This document shows positions 38,131-46,488 of a DNA stretch of 64,000 nucleotides, in pieces (the stretch's first letter is position 1; each line of letters starts with the position of its first letter). A model generated the notes under the pieces. The model was not told the origin of the DNA. It did no database searches and saw only the letters and a list, made by a program, of their open reading frames with translations. The DNA comes from Clostridium_I sp963725425. GTDB taxonomy: Bacteria; Bacillota; Clostridia; Clostridiales; Clostridiaceae. Both the position numbers and the translations under genes were made by a program. The stretch covers positions 434,001-498,000 of the forward strand of contig CAVRYJ010000040.1 in NCBI GenBank assembly GCA_963725425.1. The letters are read 5' to 3'.

Positions 38131-38694
38131 ATGGATATTAAACAACTTAGGTACTTTGTTGCAATAGCAGAAGAAGGTCAAATAACAGCAGCAGCTAAAA
38201 GGCTTTACATTGCACAACCACCTTTAAGTCAGCAGCCTAGAAGCTTGGTGGGTAGACCCACTGACAGTATAGGTTCGCGACTAATAATTATGATAAGTCT
38301 TGTTATAACAATTGTTGGTACATTACCATTCGCATTTGCCGGTGCTGATACAAATCAGGTATTACTGGCATCTGCTATGCTTTTACGAGGAGCTGGTCTT
38401 GGTGGATTATTCATTCCCATTATGGCCTCTGCCTATCTAGGATTAAGTGGAGATCAAGTTCCTGATGCCAGTATTACCACCAGAATTTCACAGACAATTG
38501 GTGGGGCATTCGGTCCGTCCATCCTTGCAACAATCCTCCAATATCAACTTTCTAGTCATGGGTTAAGTGATATCTAAACAGTTGAAGGTGCATACAATGT
38601 TGCGTTTGGGTGGTCCATTGGATTTATAGTAATTGCAGTTATTCCCGCAATATTGCTGTCAAAGCATAAAGATGTGCAGGTGACAGTGGAGTAA
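38131..38694 (+). pseudogene. Chimera of a LysR regulator start and an MFS transporter end
   Basis: A good start (ATG 38131 behind AGAGGGGGAAA) opens with MDIKQLRYFVAIAEEGQITA and about 35 residues of a LysR-type HTH, then switches at LSQQPRS to the C-terminal membrane part of a DHA2/EmrB-type MFS pump (LLRGAGLGGLFIPIMASAYL, QTIGGAFGPSILATILQYQL). An in-frame TAA at 38575-38577 is followed by more MFS text (VAFGWSIGFIVIAVIPAILL) to 38694. A deletion must have joined the two genes, and a nonsense mutation followed. Confidence 0.8.
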
Positions 38695-38789
38695 CTATTT
38701 TCAGTATTTTAATTTGATCACTTGATATATCTTCTTGTAATTGATTTTTTATATACTCTTGTATCTCCTTTTTATTTCTTCCAACTGTG

Positions 38790-39354
38790 TTGGATAAGTC
38801 AGAACCCTTTCGAGTTTCTTCTCTCCTAATGACCGTGCTTGAATGGTTCCCTTCACACGGCTCACGCATCCTAACCTTTCAAATTTTTCATTTTTGTTAA
38901 CATAAACTTGAAAGCGGCTGCTCCCTTATATGCCATTCTTCTAGCGGCCCTTATTCGTTCTCTCTTTATCAAAAAATATTCTTTTTCTGTGTACGGGTTC
39001 ATGTCAAGTTTAATTATTTCGTGCCTAACAATTGGTATGTCAGACGGTAGGATTAGAGTTGCTTTTTTCCCATCCGATGTATAATTTCACTTATCTTCTT
39101 TGTGACTTTATTCAGAGATTTTACAGATGGTTGGAACAAATCTTGAATTCCTATACTCTATATTACATAGAGCATTCGCTTTTCCGGCATCCTTTACCCT
39201 CTGAGCATTGTACATTTCTCACGATTTGCCTACCATTTTTGCAGGAGACCATAGGGCTTAACCTTGTCCAGTTGTCTGGATAATTATGACTCACTTAGGA
39301 TGTACCCATAAACTCATAGGATTGAGCTTTATCTCTGTCATCTTATTACCGCAC
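38790..39354 (-). mobile_element. Group II intron remnant with most of its ORF deleted
   Basis: On the minus strand: a GTGCG-type 5' end at about 39354, intron RNA text with GTAAAGGATGCCGGAAAAGC, then the end of the maturase (LPSDIPIVRHEIIKL, NPYTEKEYFLIKRER, RAARRMAYKGAAAFKFMLTK, stop TAG at 38871-38873), then a domain V hairpin GAGCCGTGTGAAGGGAACC.. pairing back to GCACGGTC (38830-38863), and a domain VI-like stem ending near 38790. The catalytic RT part is missing. The exact ends are uncertain. Confidence 0.75.
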
Positions 39355-39573
39355 GTAAACAATTACGGCAATCATCCTACATTCCCTTTTGGGTAAGGCA
39401 TATCATCTACTTTTCGCCTTTTTATATTTGACGATTCTGCAATACTTCACTTGCGTTATCCATTGAAACTATTAGAACAAAGCTAATTAAGATTGCTGCT
39501 AAAATAGTAAAAGGTGGAAGATACTTAAGTTTTAAACTATGCAGTAGCTGTTCATGAATAATCCGGGTATAGA
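39355..39573. other. Unassigned scraps beside the group II intron
   Basis: The minus strand has a short hydrophobic frame (YLPPFTILAAILISFVLIVS) that looks like a membrane segment or signal peptide of a lost protein, ending about 39422. Nothing else is recognisable. Confidence 0.3.
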
Positions 39574-39687
39574 GATAGAAAAGCATTTGTAGCAGATCTA
39601 AAAGCAATTTATGGTTCAGTAAATGAAGCTACCACTCCTGAAAACCTTCAATGCGCAAAAGAAAAGTGGGGAATCTTTTGTGCTTGA
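39574..39687 (+). mobile_element. IS256-family transposase fragment
   Basis: The plus strand reads DRKAFVADLKAIYGSVNEAT followed by TPENLQCAKEKWG and a TGA at 39685. DRKAFVADLKxIY is a conserved stretch of IS256 transposases. Only about 37 codons survive. Confidence 0.6.
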
Positions 39688-39748
39688 ATATCTATCCAGC
39701 ATCATTCTCTAATTTACTATTGGTAATGCTATTGATGTTTAATGTAAG

Positions 39749-40387
39749 TTATTTTATTAATTCGTTAGTTGTAAATCCTAGTTTATCTTTTACTGCTTCA
39801 TTAACGTGGGACACCATCTTGGTATTATTTTCTCTATACTTTTTATAATCTTCATTAAGTACACATAAATAATCTTCAAAGTCTTTTTGAATTGGTCCAA
39901 TTATCTTTAGCATGTGCTTTGCTATTTCAATAGTTTTACTGAATTTCTGCTTAACTTCTTCATTTCCTTTTAGATCTTTTGCAAAATCAGTTTGATGATT
40001 TACCATATTATTCTTAATATTCTCATCATAATTTATCAAGGGGTCTATTAAGTCTTTAAATTTAGTATCCATCCTTTTTTTTACTTCATCTAACTTATGT
40101 GTATTAAATTTATTAATTTCTTTTATTAAATAATCATTTTCATCTACTTCGTCTACTGAATCCAAAAATTCCACAAGCTTTAGCCATGTTTTCTTTTTTT
40201 CATCATTATCAATTTTAATTCTTAAAAACAGCTCATACATAGTAACAATAATCCGTCCAAAGTTTCCAGGAAATATTCTAAGTAAGGTATCAGTATTTTT
40301 TAAAGGACTAATCAATCCTTCATTTTCATAATATTTGATGGCTTTTTTTGTCAATCCGGTTTTATCTGATACAATTTTAATATTCAT
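39749..40387 (-). CDS. MerR-family regulator with an internal deletion
   Basis: Starts MNIKIVSDKTGLTKKAIKYY (MerR HTH) at ATG 40387 behind GGAGGTGC. At residue 31 it jumps from LISPLKN to TDTLLRIFPGNFGRIIV, text that normally lies about 100 residues later in clostridial MerR proteins of this type. The wing and dimerisation helix are therefore missing, but the frame is kept. The C-terminal helical domain is complete to LGFTTNELIK. DNA binding is doubtful. Confidence 0.72.
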   Translation of the reverse strand: MNIKIVSDKTGLTKKAIKYYENEGLISPLKNTDTLLRIFPGNFGRIIVTMYELFLRIKIDNDEKKKTWLKLVEFLDSVDEVDENDYLIKEINKFNTHKLDEVKKRMDTKFKDLIDPLINYDENIKNNMVNHQTDFAKDLKGNEEVKQKFSKTIEIAKHMLKIIGPIQKDFEDYLCVLNEDYKKYRENNTKMVSHVNEAVKDKLGFTTNELIK

Positions 40388-40604
40388 TAATAGCACCTCC
40401 AATAAACTTAAAAGTTAGCTAACCTTTAAGTTAACTATAATGGTGTCTGTAAGGTACAAGTCAATAGTATTTGTAAATTAAAAAAACTTTTATAAAGAAT
40501 ACCCTTGCTTAACTTTAATTTACACTTATTAAGTATACATGTTTTATATGTAGATAAGTTTACAATTATTATGTAAAATAATAATAATATATCCATATTC
40601 ATAT

Positions 40605-40691
40605 TTATTTATGTTTTTTTAATTTATTTGCTATTATGTTTATTAAAAATGATAATAACACAAATACCAATAAAAATATAATTACTTCCAT
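40605..40691 (-). CDS. 28-residue single-pass membrane peptide in an ABC operon
   Basis: ATG 40691 follows a strong GAGGAGA ribosome site at 6-7 bases and reads MEVIIFLLVFVLLSFLINII then ANKLKKHK, stop at 40605. One hydrophobic helix with a basic C-terminus, inside-positive. It lies 48 bases after the ABC-2 permease gene on the same strand, so it is probably the fourth gene of the GntR-ABC operon. Family unknown. No strong terminator is seen between here and the merR-like gene. Confidence 0.6.
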   Translation of the reverse strand: MEVIIFLLVFVLLSFLINIIANKLKKHK

Positions 40692-40739
40692 TTCTATTCT
40701 CCTCACTAATTTTTTAATGAACACACATTAATATCACTG

Positions 40740-41387
40740 TTATAGATTCTTTTTTGAATAAATTCTAATAGATAAGTTCATAGAAATAACACCAATTACT
40801 AACGCCAGAACATATGGAAACAAGTTTTGGATTATGGTTGAAAATGGAATTGAAATCTTGAATCCAATATTATTTGAAATTAACCATTTTGCTATACTAG
40901 GAACCACAAAGAAAATTAACATAATAACACACATTGATACATACTTAGTTTTTTCATAACCAAACTTGTATTCAATTGTCATGCCAATTCCAAAAAAAAC
41001 AATTAAAAATAGAAGCGAAATTCCAAAGGTAAAAACATTCAGCTTGGGAATACCTATTGGAGCGATAAATGCCGTAATTGTGTATATAATGTAGTTACAG
41101 AAAAAAATAATCAAGATAAATATATACCTTGCTTTAACTAATGAATTTCTTGTATAAGGTGTTGTGCAAAGTAACGTAGCACCTTTGTATTTATCCTCTG
41201 CCATTGATACCGTACCTATCAGCATAAATTCTATAAGGAGTGCTGTTGGAAAAAAGTTCATAAATCCTCCACTACTAAATTTAATTGCAGTTGTCATATA
41301 AATTGGTCCCACAATTGCAAAAACAAGCAAAATCAATAAATAATTTTTGCCTAATATAAAATCTTTTTTTACAAGGCTAAATAACAT
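40740..41387 (-). CDS. ABC-2-type transporter permease
   Basis: 215 residues with about six hydrophobic segments and the conserved opening LFSLVKKDFILGKNYLLIL, a helix-loop common to bacitracin/lantibiotic-type ABC-2 permeases, and EDKYKGATLLCTTPYTRNSL between the second and third helices. The start at 41387 follows GGGGGGAATAAAG. It would pair with the ATPase encoded 52 bases upstream. Confidence 0.85.
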   Translation of the reverse strand: MLFSLVKKDFILGKNYLLILLVFAIVGPIYMTTAIKFSSGGFMNFFPTALLIEFMLIGTVSMAEDKYKGATLLCTTPYTRNSLVKARYIFILIIFFCNYIIYTITAFIAPIGIPKLNVFTFGISLLFLIVFFGIGMTIEYKFGYEKTKYVSMCVIMLIFFVVPSIAKWLISNNIGFKISIPFSTIIQNLFPYVLALVIGVISMNLSIRIYSKKNL

Positions 41388-41439
41388 CTTTATTCCCCCC
41401 TAAATTCTTCTTACTACCCTAAATAATCATTTACATTAT

Positions 41440-42291
41440 TTAGCTGCCTATATATGCTAGCATAATATTTTCAATAGTTGGCCTTTCTATTAGAACGCCA
41501 TTCATCTGCTCACGTACATAAGTTTTTTCGCTAGTAATACCCTCAAATCCATACTCAGTTTCATTTAATGATAGGAACAATTTTCTTGTATGGTCATTGA
41601 GCATATTCGTATCACCCTTAACTAAACCATGTGTATCTAATAATATGTCCTTTTCTTCACTTAGGATGATTTTACCTTTATCAATTAAAATCAGTACATC
41701 AGCAACTTTATCTAAATCCGATGTAATATGTGTTGAAAAGAACACGCTTTTCCCTTCTTCTTTAATAAACTCCAATAGTATGTCCATAAGTTCACTTCTC
41801 ACTAATGGGTCAAGTCCGCTTGTAGGCTCATCCATAATTAGCAAATCAGCATGATGGGAAAGCGCCAATGCGATGCCATATTTCATTCGCATACCTTTAG
41901 ACAAAGTAGAAATTTTTTGATTAAGTTTCAACTTAAAAGATTCGATATAACTTTTGAAAACCGATTCATCCCACTTTGAATATGCAGGAGCAATAATGCT
42001 TTTCATTTCCTGCATCGTCATGTTTTCATAGAAATATCCTTCATCCAATACAATGCCTATACGATTTTTAAGTTCTCGCTCATTTTTATCCATTTCTTTA
42101 CCAAATAATTTAAAACTTCCAGCATCTTTTATTACAAGTCCAAGGATTGATTTTATAACTGTTGTCTTTCCAGCACCATTTATACCAATAAATCCAGTAA
42201 TGCAACCCTCTTGTAATGAAAAGTTAACATTATCTATTCTAAAAGTACCAAAATCTTTTTTTAGTCCATTTACTTCTAAAATATTTTTCAT
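41440..42291 (-). CDS. ABC transporter ATPase (ABC-2/YtrB-like)
   Basis: 283 residues with Walker A GINGAGKTTV near residue 37, Q-loop LDEGYFYENM, signature TLSKGMRMKYGIALAL, Walker B LLIMDEPTSGLDP and switch His FSTHITSD. The C-terminal extension beyond 220 is usual for this group. It overlaps the GntR gene by four bases (ATGA), so it is translationally coupled. Confidence 0.92.
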   Translation of the reverse strand: MKNILEVNGLKKDFGTFRIDNVNFSLQEGCITGFIGINGAGKTTVIKSILGLVIKDAGSFKLFGKEMDKNERELKNRIGIVLDEGYFYENMTMQEMKSIIAPAYSKWDESVFKSYIESFKLKLNQKISTLSKGMRMKYGIALALSHHADLLIMDEPTSGLDPLVRSELMDILLEFIKEEGKSVFFSTHITSDLDKVADVLILIDKGKIILSEEKDILLDTHGLVKGDTNMLNDHTRKLFLSLNETEYGFEGITSEKTYVREQMNGVLIERPTIENIMLAYIGS

Positions 42292-42671
42292 TTTTCATCC
42301 TCCTCAACAAAAATTAAGTCCATCATAGCGTACAGTTCACTTTTGGTAATTCCAAGAGAAGAAGCAGTTTTCCATGCCTCTGTAAGTTTTATTTCTACCA
42401 TTTGTCTCTTTGATTCCTGTAAAAGTTCAAGGTTTTCAGGTGCTACAAATGAACCTTTTCCTGCTTTAGTTATAATAAATCCTTCTGATTGCAATTCATC
42501 ATATACCCTTTTAGTAGTAAGAACACTAACATGAATGTCGTTGGCTAGTGCCCGAATTGATGGAAGAATCTCTCCCTGTTTTAATTCATTTCGAAGTATT
42601 GCATCTTTGATTTGTTCCTCTATTTGCTGGTATAGTGGCTTATCAGATACATTTGCTATAATAATTTTCAT
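42288..42671 (-). CDS. GntR-family regulator, YtrA-like
   Basis: 127 residues: winged HTH (PLYQQIEEQIKDAILRNELK, ILPSIRALANDIHVSVLTTK, EGFIITKAGKGSFVAP) followed by a short helical tail instead of a ligand domain, the mark of the YtrA subgroup that controls its own ABC transporter operon. Start ATG 42671 after AGAGGAGAG. The region upstream (42700-42760) has TGTACAC-like inverted text that could be its operator. Confidence 0.9.
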   Translation of the reverse strand: MKIIIANVSDKPLYQQIEEQIKDAILRNELKQGEILPSIRALANDIHVSVLTTKRVYDELQSEGFIITKAGKGSFVAPENLELLQESKRQMVEIKLTEAWKTASSLGITKSELYAMMDLIFVEEDEK

Positions 42672-43301
42672 TGGAACTCTCCTCTGTGTTGTCTGCTGTT
42701 AATGTCTATGATATACACTATGTACACAATACACATTGTATGGCAATATTACACAATTGTCAATACATATAATCTACTCATAAACCCAATACTTTTTAAT
42801 TTTCTTAATTAACTATTCTTTACTGTTTGTCTGAAGCTAAGAGTTTTCACAAATTGTTGTTTATAAATGATAAAAATAAGTCTAGACAAACAGTTTGTCC
42901 GTATATTTGTCTATTTGTTTAGACCATACCCCTATATAAACTTATTTTTATTTTGCTTTTATTTCACAGTAGACTTTGCTCCTGCGTCGCCCTCGCTGGG
43001 GCGACCTATTTTATCATATTCTTTGAATATTGGTAGTATCTCAGTCTAAAGCCTAAAACTTGACACTATAAATGGTAAAAATAAAAAAAAATAAAAGACA
43101 TATTGAAATCGCCTTTTAAGAATATTATTTACTACCAATCTTCATATGGTCCACCTACATACTCTGTTTTCCTGACTAGAAATTATTTAAGCTGTCCTAC
43201 CATCTTACATATATGGGTTTCAAAAAACCAAATTAATTCTTCTGTAGCTACATTACTGTTAGATGCAGCATTTGTTCATAACCTTAGATCTGATACACAG
43301 A
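42672..43301. other. Non-coding stretch between gntR and the acetate transporter
   Basis: Holds the gntR promoter region, with TGTGTA/TACACA-like words at 42700-42745, and a GC-rich hairpin (separate entry). A plus-strand frame at 43103-43309 resembles no family and is not called. Confidence 0.4.
42986..43005 (+). terminator. GC-rich hairpin, terminator-like
   Basis: GTCGCCC/GGGCGAC 7-bp stem with a short loop, unusually GC-rich for this sequence, followed on the plus strand by CTATTTTATC. No plus-strand gene precedes it closely, so it may be a relic. Confidence 0.5.
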
Positions 43302-43901
43302 TTATTTGATTATTGATGGTCCCATTGGCAATCCTTTACAACCACCTAATATCATTATACCTGACATAAGGGAATATAATCCTTCTACTGCTATCCACAA
43401 TGCCATCCACTTCACCACTACCATTAATGTTAAGGGTAAGTATCCAAGTACGACAAGAGGATATACTATCAAAAACAATGTTGCAACTACAAACATTGAT
43501 AGCGGTAAAATTGGCTCTTTGCGCTTAACTATGCATACCGGTATCAGTGCTAATCCTCCCCATAAAAAAGCCATGGACGAAACGGAACCATCTAATCCCA
43601 ACCCATTGAGAACACCAACATATGTAGCAATATTAGCCAAACCGCCAACACCTGCAAATAACGTTGCGAAAATCATGTACACAGATCCGTTTAGCGCATC
43701 GCCTCTTACAAAATAAATTATGGAACCAATTATATATCCAGGGAAACAAGCCAGTTGGGTCAGACCAATAATCAATATTGTATTATTCTTAAGAATGCCT
43801 TGAAACATTCCCCAGTATAATATTGTAATCATTGTAAAAAGAAATGTTATAGCTATAGTGGGATCGCCAATCTCTGGTTTTTCAACTATTTTTGTTTCCA
43901 T
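43302..43901 (-). CDS. Acetate uptake transporter, GPR1/FUN34/YaaH (SatP) family
   Basis: Six-helix membrane channel for acetate and succinate. The N-terminal GDPTIAITFLFTMITILYWG corresponds to the family NPAPLGL..FG motif region, and the pattern of six hydrophobic segments in 199 residues fits. Start ATG 43901 behind AAAGAGGT. The N-terminal signature is diverged, so substrate preference is uncertain. Confidence 0.8.
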   Translation of the reverse strand: METKIVEKPEIGDPTIAITFLFTMITILYWGMFQGILKNNTILIIGLTQLACFPGYIIGSIIYFVRGDALNGSVYMIFATLFAGVGGLANIATYVGVLNGLGLDGSVSSMAFLWGGLALIPVCIVKRKEPILPLSMFVVATLFLIVYPLVVLGYLPLTLMVVVKWMALWIAVEGLYSLMSGIMILGGCKGLPMGPSIIK

Positions 43902-44016
43902 TATTATTACCTCTTTTTTATAAAAAAATTTTGGTCTTCATTATGTAACTTTGTTTATAGTCTGATACTATGAAACCGCCCTTGAAATTGTGGAGAACTC
44001 GTTATGTCCTCTTAAT

Positions 44017-44061
44017 GAAAATCACCCCAACATTAAGATAACATCATGTTGGAGTGATTTT
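44017..44061 (-). terminator. Terminator after the alpha/beta hydrolase gene
   Basis: A long stem (AAAATCACCCCAACAT with ATGTTGGAGTGATTTT, one wobble pair) about 70 bases beyond the hydrolase stop on the minus strand, flanked by A/T runs. Confidence 0.75.
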
Positions 44062-44129
44062 AAAACAAATGACTGTACCCTCTGTTAATGTATAAATCGT
44101 GCAGAAAAGCAGCTATATAGTTCTATCCA

Positions 44130-45437
44130 TTACTTATTAAAACCAAATAATTCATCAAGCCAATCCATTTCTAACTGGTTCTTGAGAAATAGATTATTTT
44201 CCGTGCAATGCTGTTCCCCGCCTTCCGCAGCTGTGGTTAGGTTGAACCTGTTCAAGGGGTTTTTAAGCATAGCAAAATGATGACGTTCTTCCACGAGTTT
44301 TTCAGGCCCAAATTCTCCCGCACCTACCATGTTCAATACCGGGCAAGTAATTTTATCTTCTAGACCCAATACTGAGTGTGTGCCTAAATAGTCCATCCAC
44401 TCAGCAATAGTTGTATTAGCATGCCCACATCTAGCGCGGAAATCTCCTTCCAAGAGAAATTTTACTGTTGTGTTGCTTGGATCTATCTGCGATTCCATAT
44501 CACGAGGATAAGGTTTGGTAGGATCGAAGCCTAGTACGGCCAACATTCCAGATTGCATATCCCAAATAACAGGACTCGAGATAATGGCAGCGATGCGCTT
44601 CTCAAAGCAGGCAGCTCTCGTCACGTAGTACCCGCCCACGCTATGTCCAATTAGAACAATACGCTTAGAATCAACCTCCGGGCGAGTCAACGCATAATCC
44701 ACTGCATAGCCTATTGGAACTTCGGCATCCCATCTCCAGTAGAGATCAGGATTTTCCCAAATTGCTGCTTTCTGGCCAGGAACCTCAATTATCAGCGAAT
44801 TATAGCCTCTTCGAACTGCTCCCGCGCCGCACTGGTGGTAGACCTCTTCAAGATAGTTCTCGCCACCGCCCATACCTATCAAAGTTGGTCTCTTCTCACC
44901 TGGAGCTCCCCCTCGGATGAAATAACCCTTCATTACCCTGCCGTTCTCGTATGGGATATCAACAGGTTCGATTATGGGATCAGAAAGCTTTCCAGCCTCT
45001 TTGAACAAGAGTCGTGTTTTTATGGTTGATTCCTTGGTAAGAGGATCCTTATCTCCTGTGTACATTCCAACGCAACCCCAGTATGTCATTGCACGCATGA
45101 ATGCTTCACGGGCACTAACCTTATGACCTTTTTCCAGGCAGTCCCAGGCTATGGCCTCAACTCGCTTAGCTGTAGTAAGCCAAGCTTGCGTGTAGCTATT
45201 AAAATCGCCGTCCACTACATGGGAAGCTGCTTCAAAGCACTCACCCGTAGCAACACCACCATAGGCCTCCTTACTCAAAACACGTGTAAAGTGAAAGTCC
45301 ATGTGTGACTTGAACTTGTTTGCCATGCCAGCGGAGTGACGAAAAATCTGCGTGTTCTCACCCATCGCTTGGCCAGCTAGTTTCTTCTCATGTTGTTTTT
45401 CTTCTTTATTAATCATATTATTCTCCTTCTTATTCAT
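44130..45437 (-). CDS. Alpha/beta hydrolase, FrsA/DUF1100-like
   Basis: About 436 residues. An N-terminal helical part (to about 150) precedes an alpha/beta hydrolase core with the nucleophile elbow IVLIGHSVGGYY, an oxyanion region IGMGGGENYLEEVY and a late His in AAEGGEQHCTENN. It resembles the 2,6-dihydropseudooxynicotine hydrolase/FrsA group. The gene is less AT-rich than its neighbours, suggesting transfer. Two in-frame starts (45437, 45416) each have their own AGGAGAATAATATG; the outer is chosen. TetR-type operators lie upstream. Confidence 0.82.
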   Translation of the reverse strand: MNKKENNMINKEEKQHEKKLAGQAMGENTQIFRHSAGMANKFKSHMDFHFTRVLSKEAYGGVATGECFEAASHVVDGDFNSYTQAWLTTAKRVEAIAWDCLEKGHKVSAREAFMRAMTYWGCVGMYTGDKDPLTKESTIKTRLLFKEAGKLSDPIIEPVDIPYENGRVMKGYFIRGGAPGEKRPTLIGMGGGENYLEEVYHQCGAGAVRRGYNSLIIEVPGQKAAIWENPDLYWRWDAEVPIGYAVDYALTRPEVDSKRIVLIGHSVGGYYVTRAACFEKRIAAIISSPVIWDMQSGMLAVLGFDPTKPYPRDMESQIDPSNTTVKFLLEGDFRARCGHANTTIAEWMDYLGTHSVLGLEDKITCPVLNMVGAGEFGPEKLVEERHHFAMLKNPLNRFNLTTAAEGGEQHCTENNLFLKNQLEMDWLDELFGFNK

Positions 45438-45450
45438 ATTATTCTCCTTC
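45416..45450 (-). promoter_or_regulatory. Duplicated ribosome site and start codon
   Basis: AAGAAGGAGAATAATATGA occurs twice in tandem with a 21-base period, so each in-frame ATG (45437 and 45416) has its own perfect ribosome site. Confidence 0.85.
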
Positions 45451-45539
45451 TTTAAAATAGATTTGCTTTTTTTAGCTAACATTCTTTCCTATCTAGCCAT
45501 TTTGTTATAATGAACACCAAATAGATATTATATAAATAA

Positions 45540-45556
45540 AACCGACTAGTTGGTTT
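45540..45556. promoter_or_regulatory. TetR-type operator, site 1
   Basis: AACCGACTAGTTGGTTT, a near-palindrome upstream of the hydrolase gene. It shares the pattern AACCGAC-N4-TGGT with sites at 45658 and 46313. Confidence 0.7.
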
Positions 45557-45657
45557 TAAGGTTATAAAAAAAATAATTTTGAGTTTTAAAAAAATTATTT
45601 CCCCTATTACATCTTTTTAACATTTGATTTAATCTTTAATTTGTATTGTTATATACA

Positions 45658-45674
45658 AAACCATCCAGTCGGTT
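45658..45674. promoter_or_regulatory. TetR-type operator, site 2
   Basis: On the minus strand AACCGACTGGATGGTTT, the same pattern as sites 1 and 3, lying between the tetR stop (45690) and the hydrolase start. Confidence 0.68.
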
Positions 45675-45689
45675 AAATTACTGTAAAAA

Positions 45690-46292
45690 TTATGCTTTTA
45701 AACCCTTATATAAGCCATCCCATACAATTAGTAAAGTATTCGGTGTACCTTCGGTAATATCTTTCATAATACTATTCAGTGCTACACCATCACCTGTGAA
45801 TATAAACATATTTGCGACCTCTTGGTCGCTCATGGATGAGTTGATTTCGCCATTATATCTAGCAATACTGATGATTTCTTCCCAAACTTTTAGTTCACTT
45901 TGCAAATTCTCATTTATTCTTTCTCTAAAACTGGGAAAAAGCTTTATGGCATCAAATATAAGACCATAGTAATTCATTTTAAAACTACTATCTATAGCAT
46001 TTTGCTCGTGCGAGAATGAATAAATCATATTGTCATTCATACACTTTATATAATCGTGATAAAATTGATATAATGAATCCTTTTTAAATTTACTATAATC
46101 CACACTTAGCTCAGAAATAAAATGATTAACCATTTCCAGAAAAAACTGTTCTTTGCTCTCAAAATAATGGTAAAAGGCCCCCTTAGACATTCCAGTCTTC
46201 TCCACAATCTCTTTCATGGTAACTTCCTTAAAGCTCTTTTGTAGAAAAAGGCTGAGCGAAATTTTTAAAATATGTTCTTTGGTATCATTCAT
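45690..46292 (-). CDS. TetR-family regulator
   Basis: 200 residues: N-terminal HTH (ILKISLSLFLQKSFKEVTMK, EKTGMSKGAFYHYFESKEQF) and an all-helical ligand domain. Start ATG 46292 after GAGGTGATTAA. One copy of a shared operator sits 21 bases upstream of the start and two lie between it and the hydrolase gene, so it probably represses itself and the hydrolase. The inducer is unknown. Confidence 0.92.
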   Translation of the reverse strand: MNDTKEHILKISLSLFLQKSFKEVTMKEIVEKTGMSKGAFYHYFESKEQFFLEMVNHFISELSVDYSKFKKDSLYQFYHDYIKCMNDNMIYSFSHEQNAIDSSFKMNYYGLIFDAIKLFPSFRERINENLQSELKVWEEIISIARYNGEINSSMSDQEVANMFIFTGDGVALNSIMKDITEGTPNTLLIVWDGLYKGLKA

Positions 46293-46312
46293 AAATTAAT
46301 CACCTCTTTCAG

Positions 46313-46329
46313 AACCGACCATTTGGTAT
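46313..46329. promoter_or_regulatory. TetR-type operator, site 3
   Basis: AACCGACCATTTGGTAT just upstream of the tetR start, matching sites 1 and 2 in the conserved halves. Confidence 0.7.
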
Positions 46330-46488
46330 ATTTATAATATATCAATTATCTCAAGCTTTGTCAAGTATTTATTATAATCTTGTGGAAAATTTCTGATCGA
46401 ATTTAATTATGTCCCAAAAAGAATGTAGTATAATAAAACCTCATGACTAAGAAATGAGGTGGACAAAATCAGAAAGGTAGATTTAAGG

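Noticed and set aside
38639..38869. 76-codon minus-strand ORF as a protein gene
   Set aside because: Its first half is the translated domain V/VI region of the group II intron remnant and the rest is downstream exon text; it is not a real gene.
42986..43005. GC-rich hairpin as a riboswitch or intrinsic RNA gene
   Set aside because: Only a 7-bp stem with no flanking conserved structure; a terminator relic is the simpler view.
43103..43309. 68-codon plus-strand ORF beside the acetate transporter
   Set aside because: No recognisable family and no ribosome site; the end overlaps the transporter gene on the other strand.
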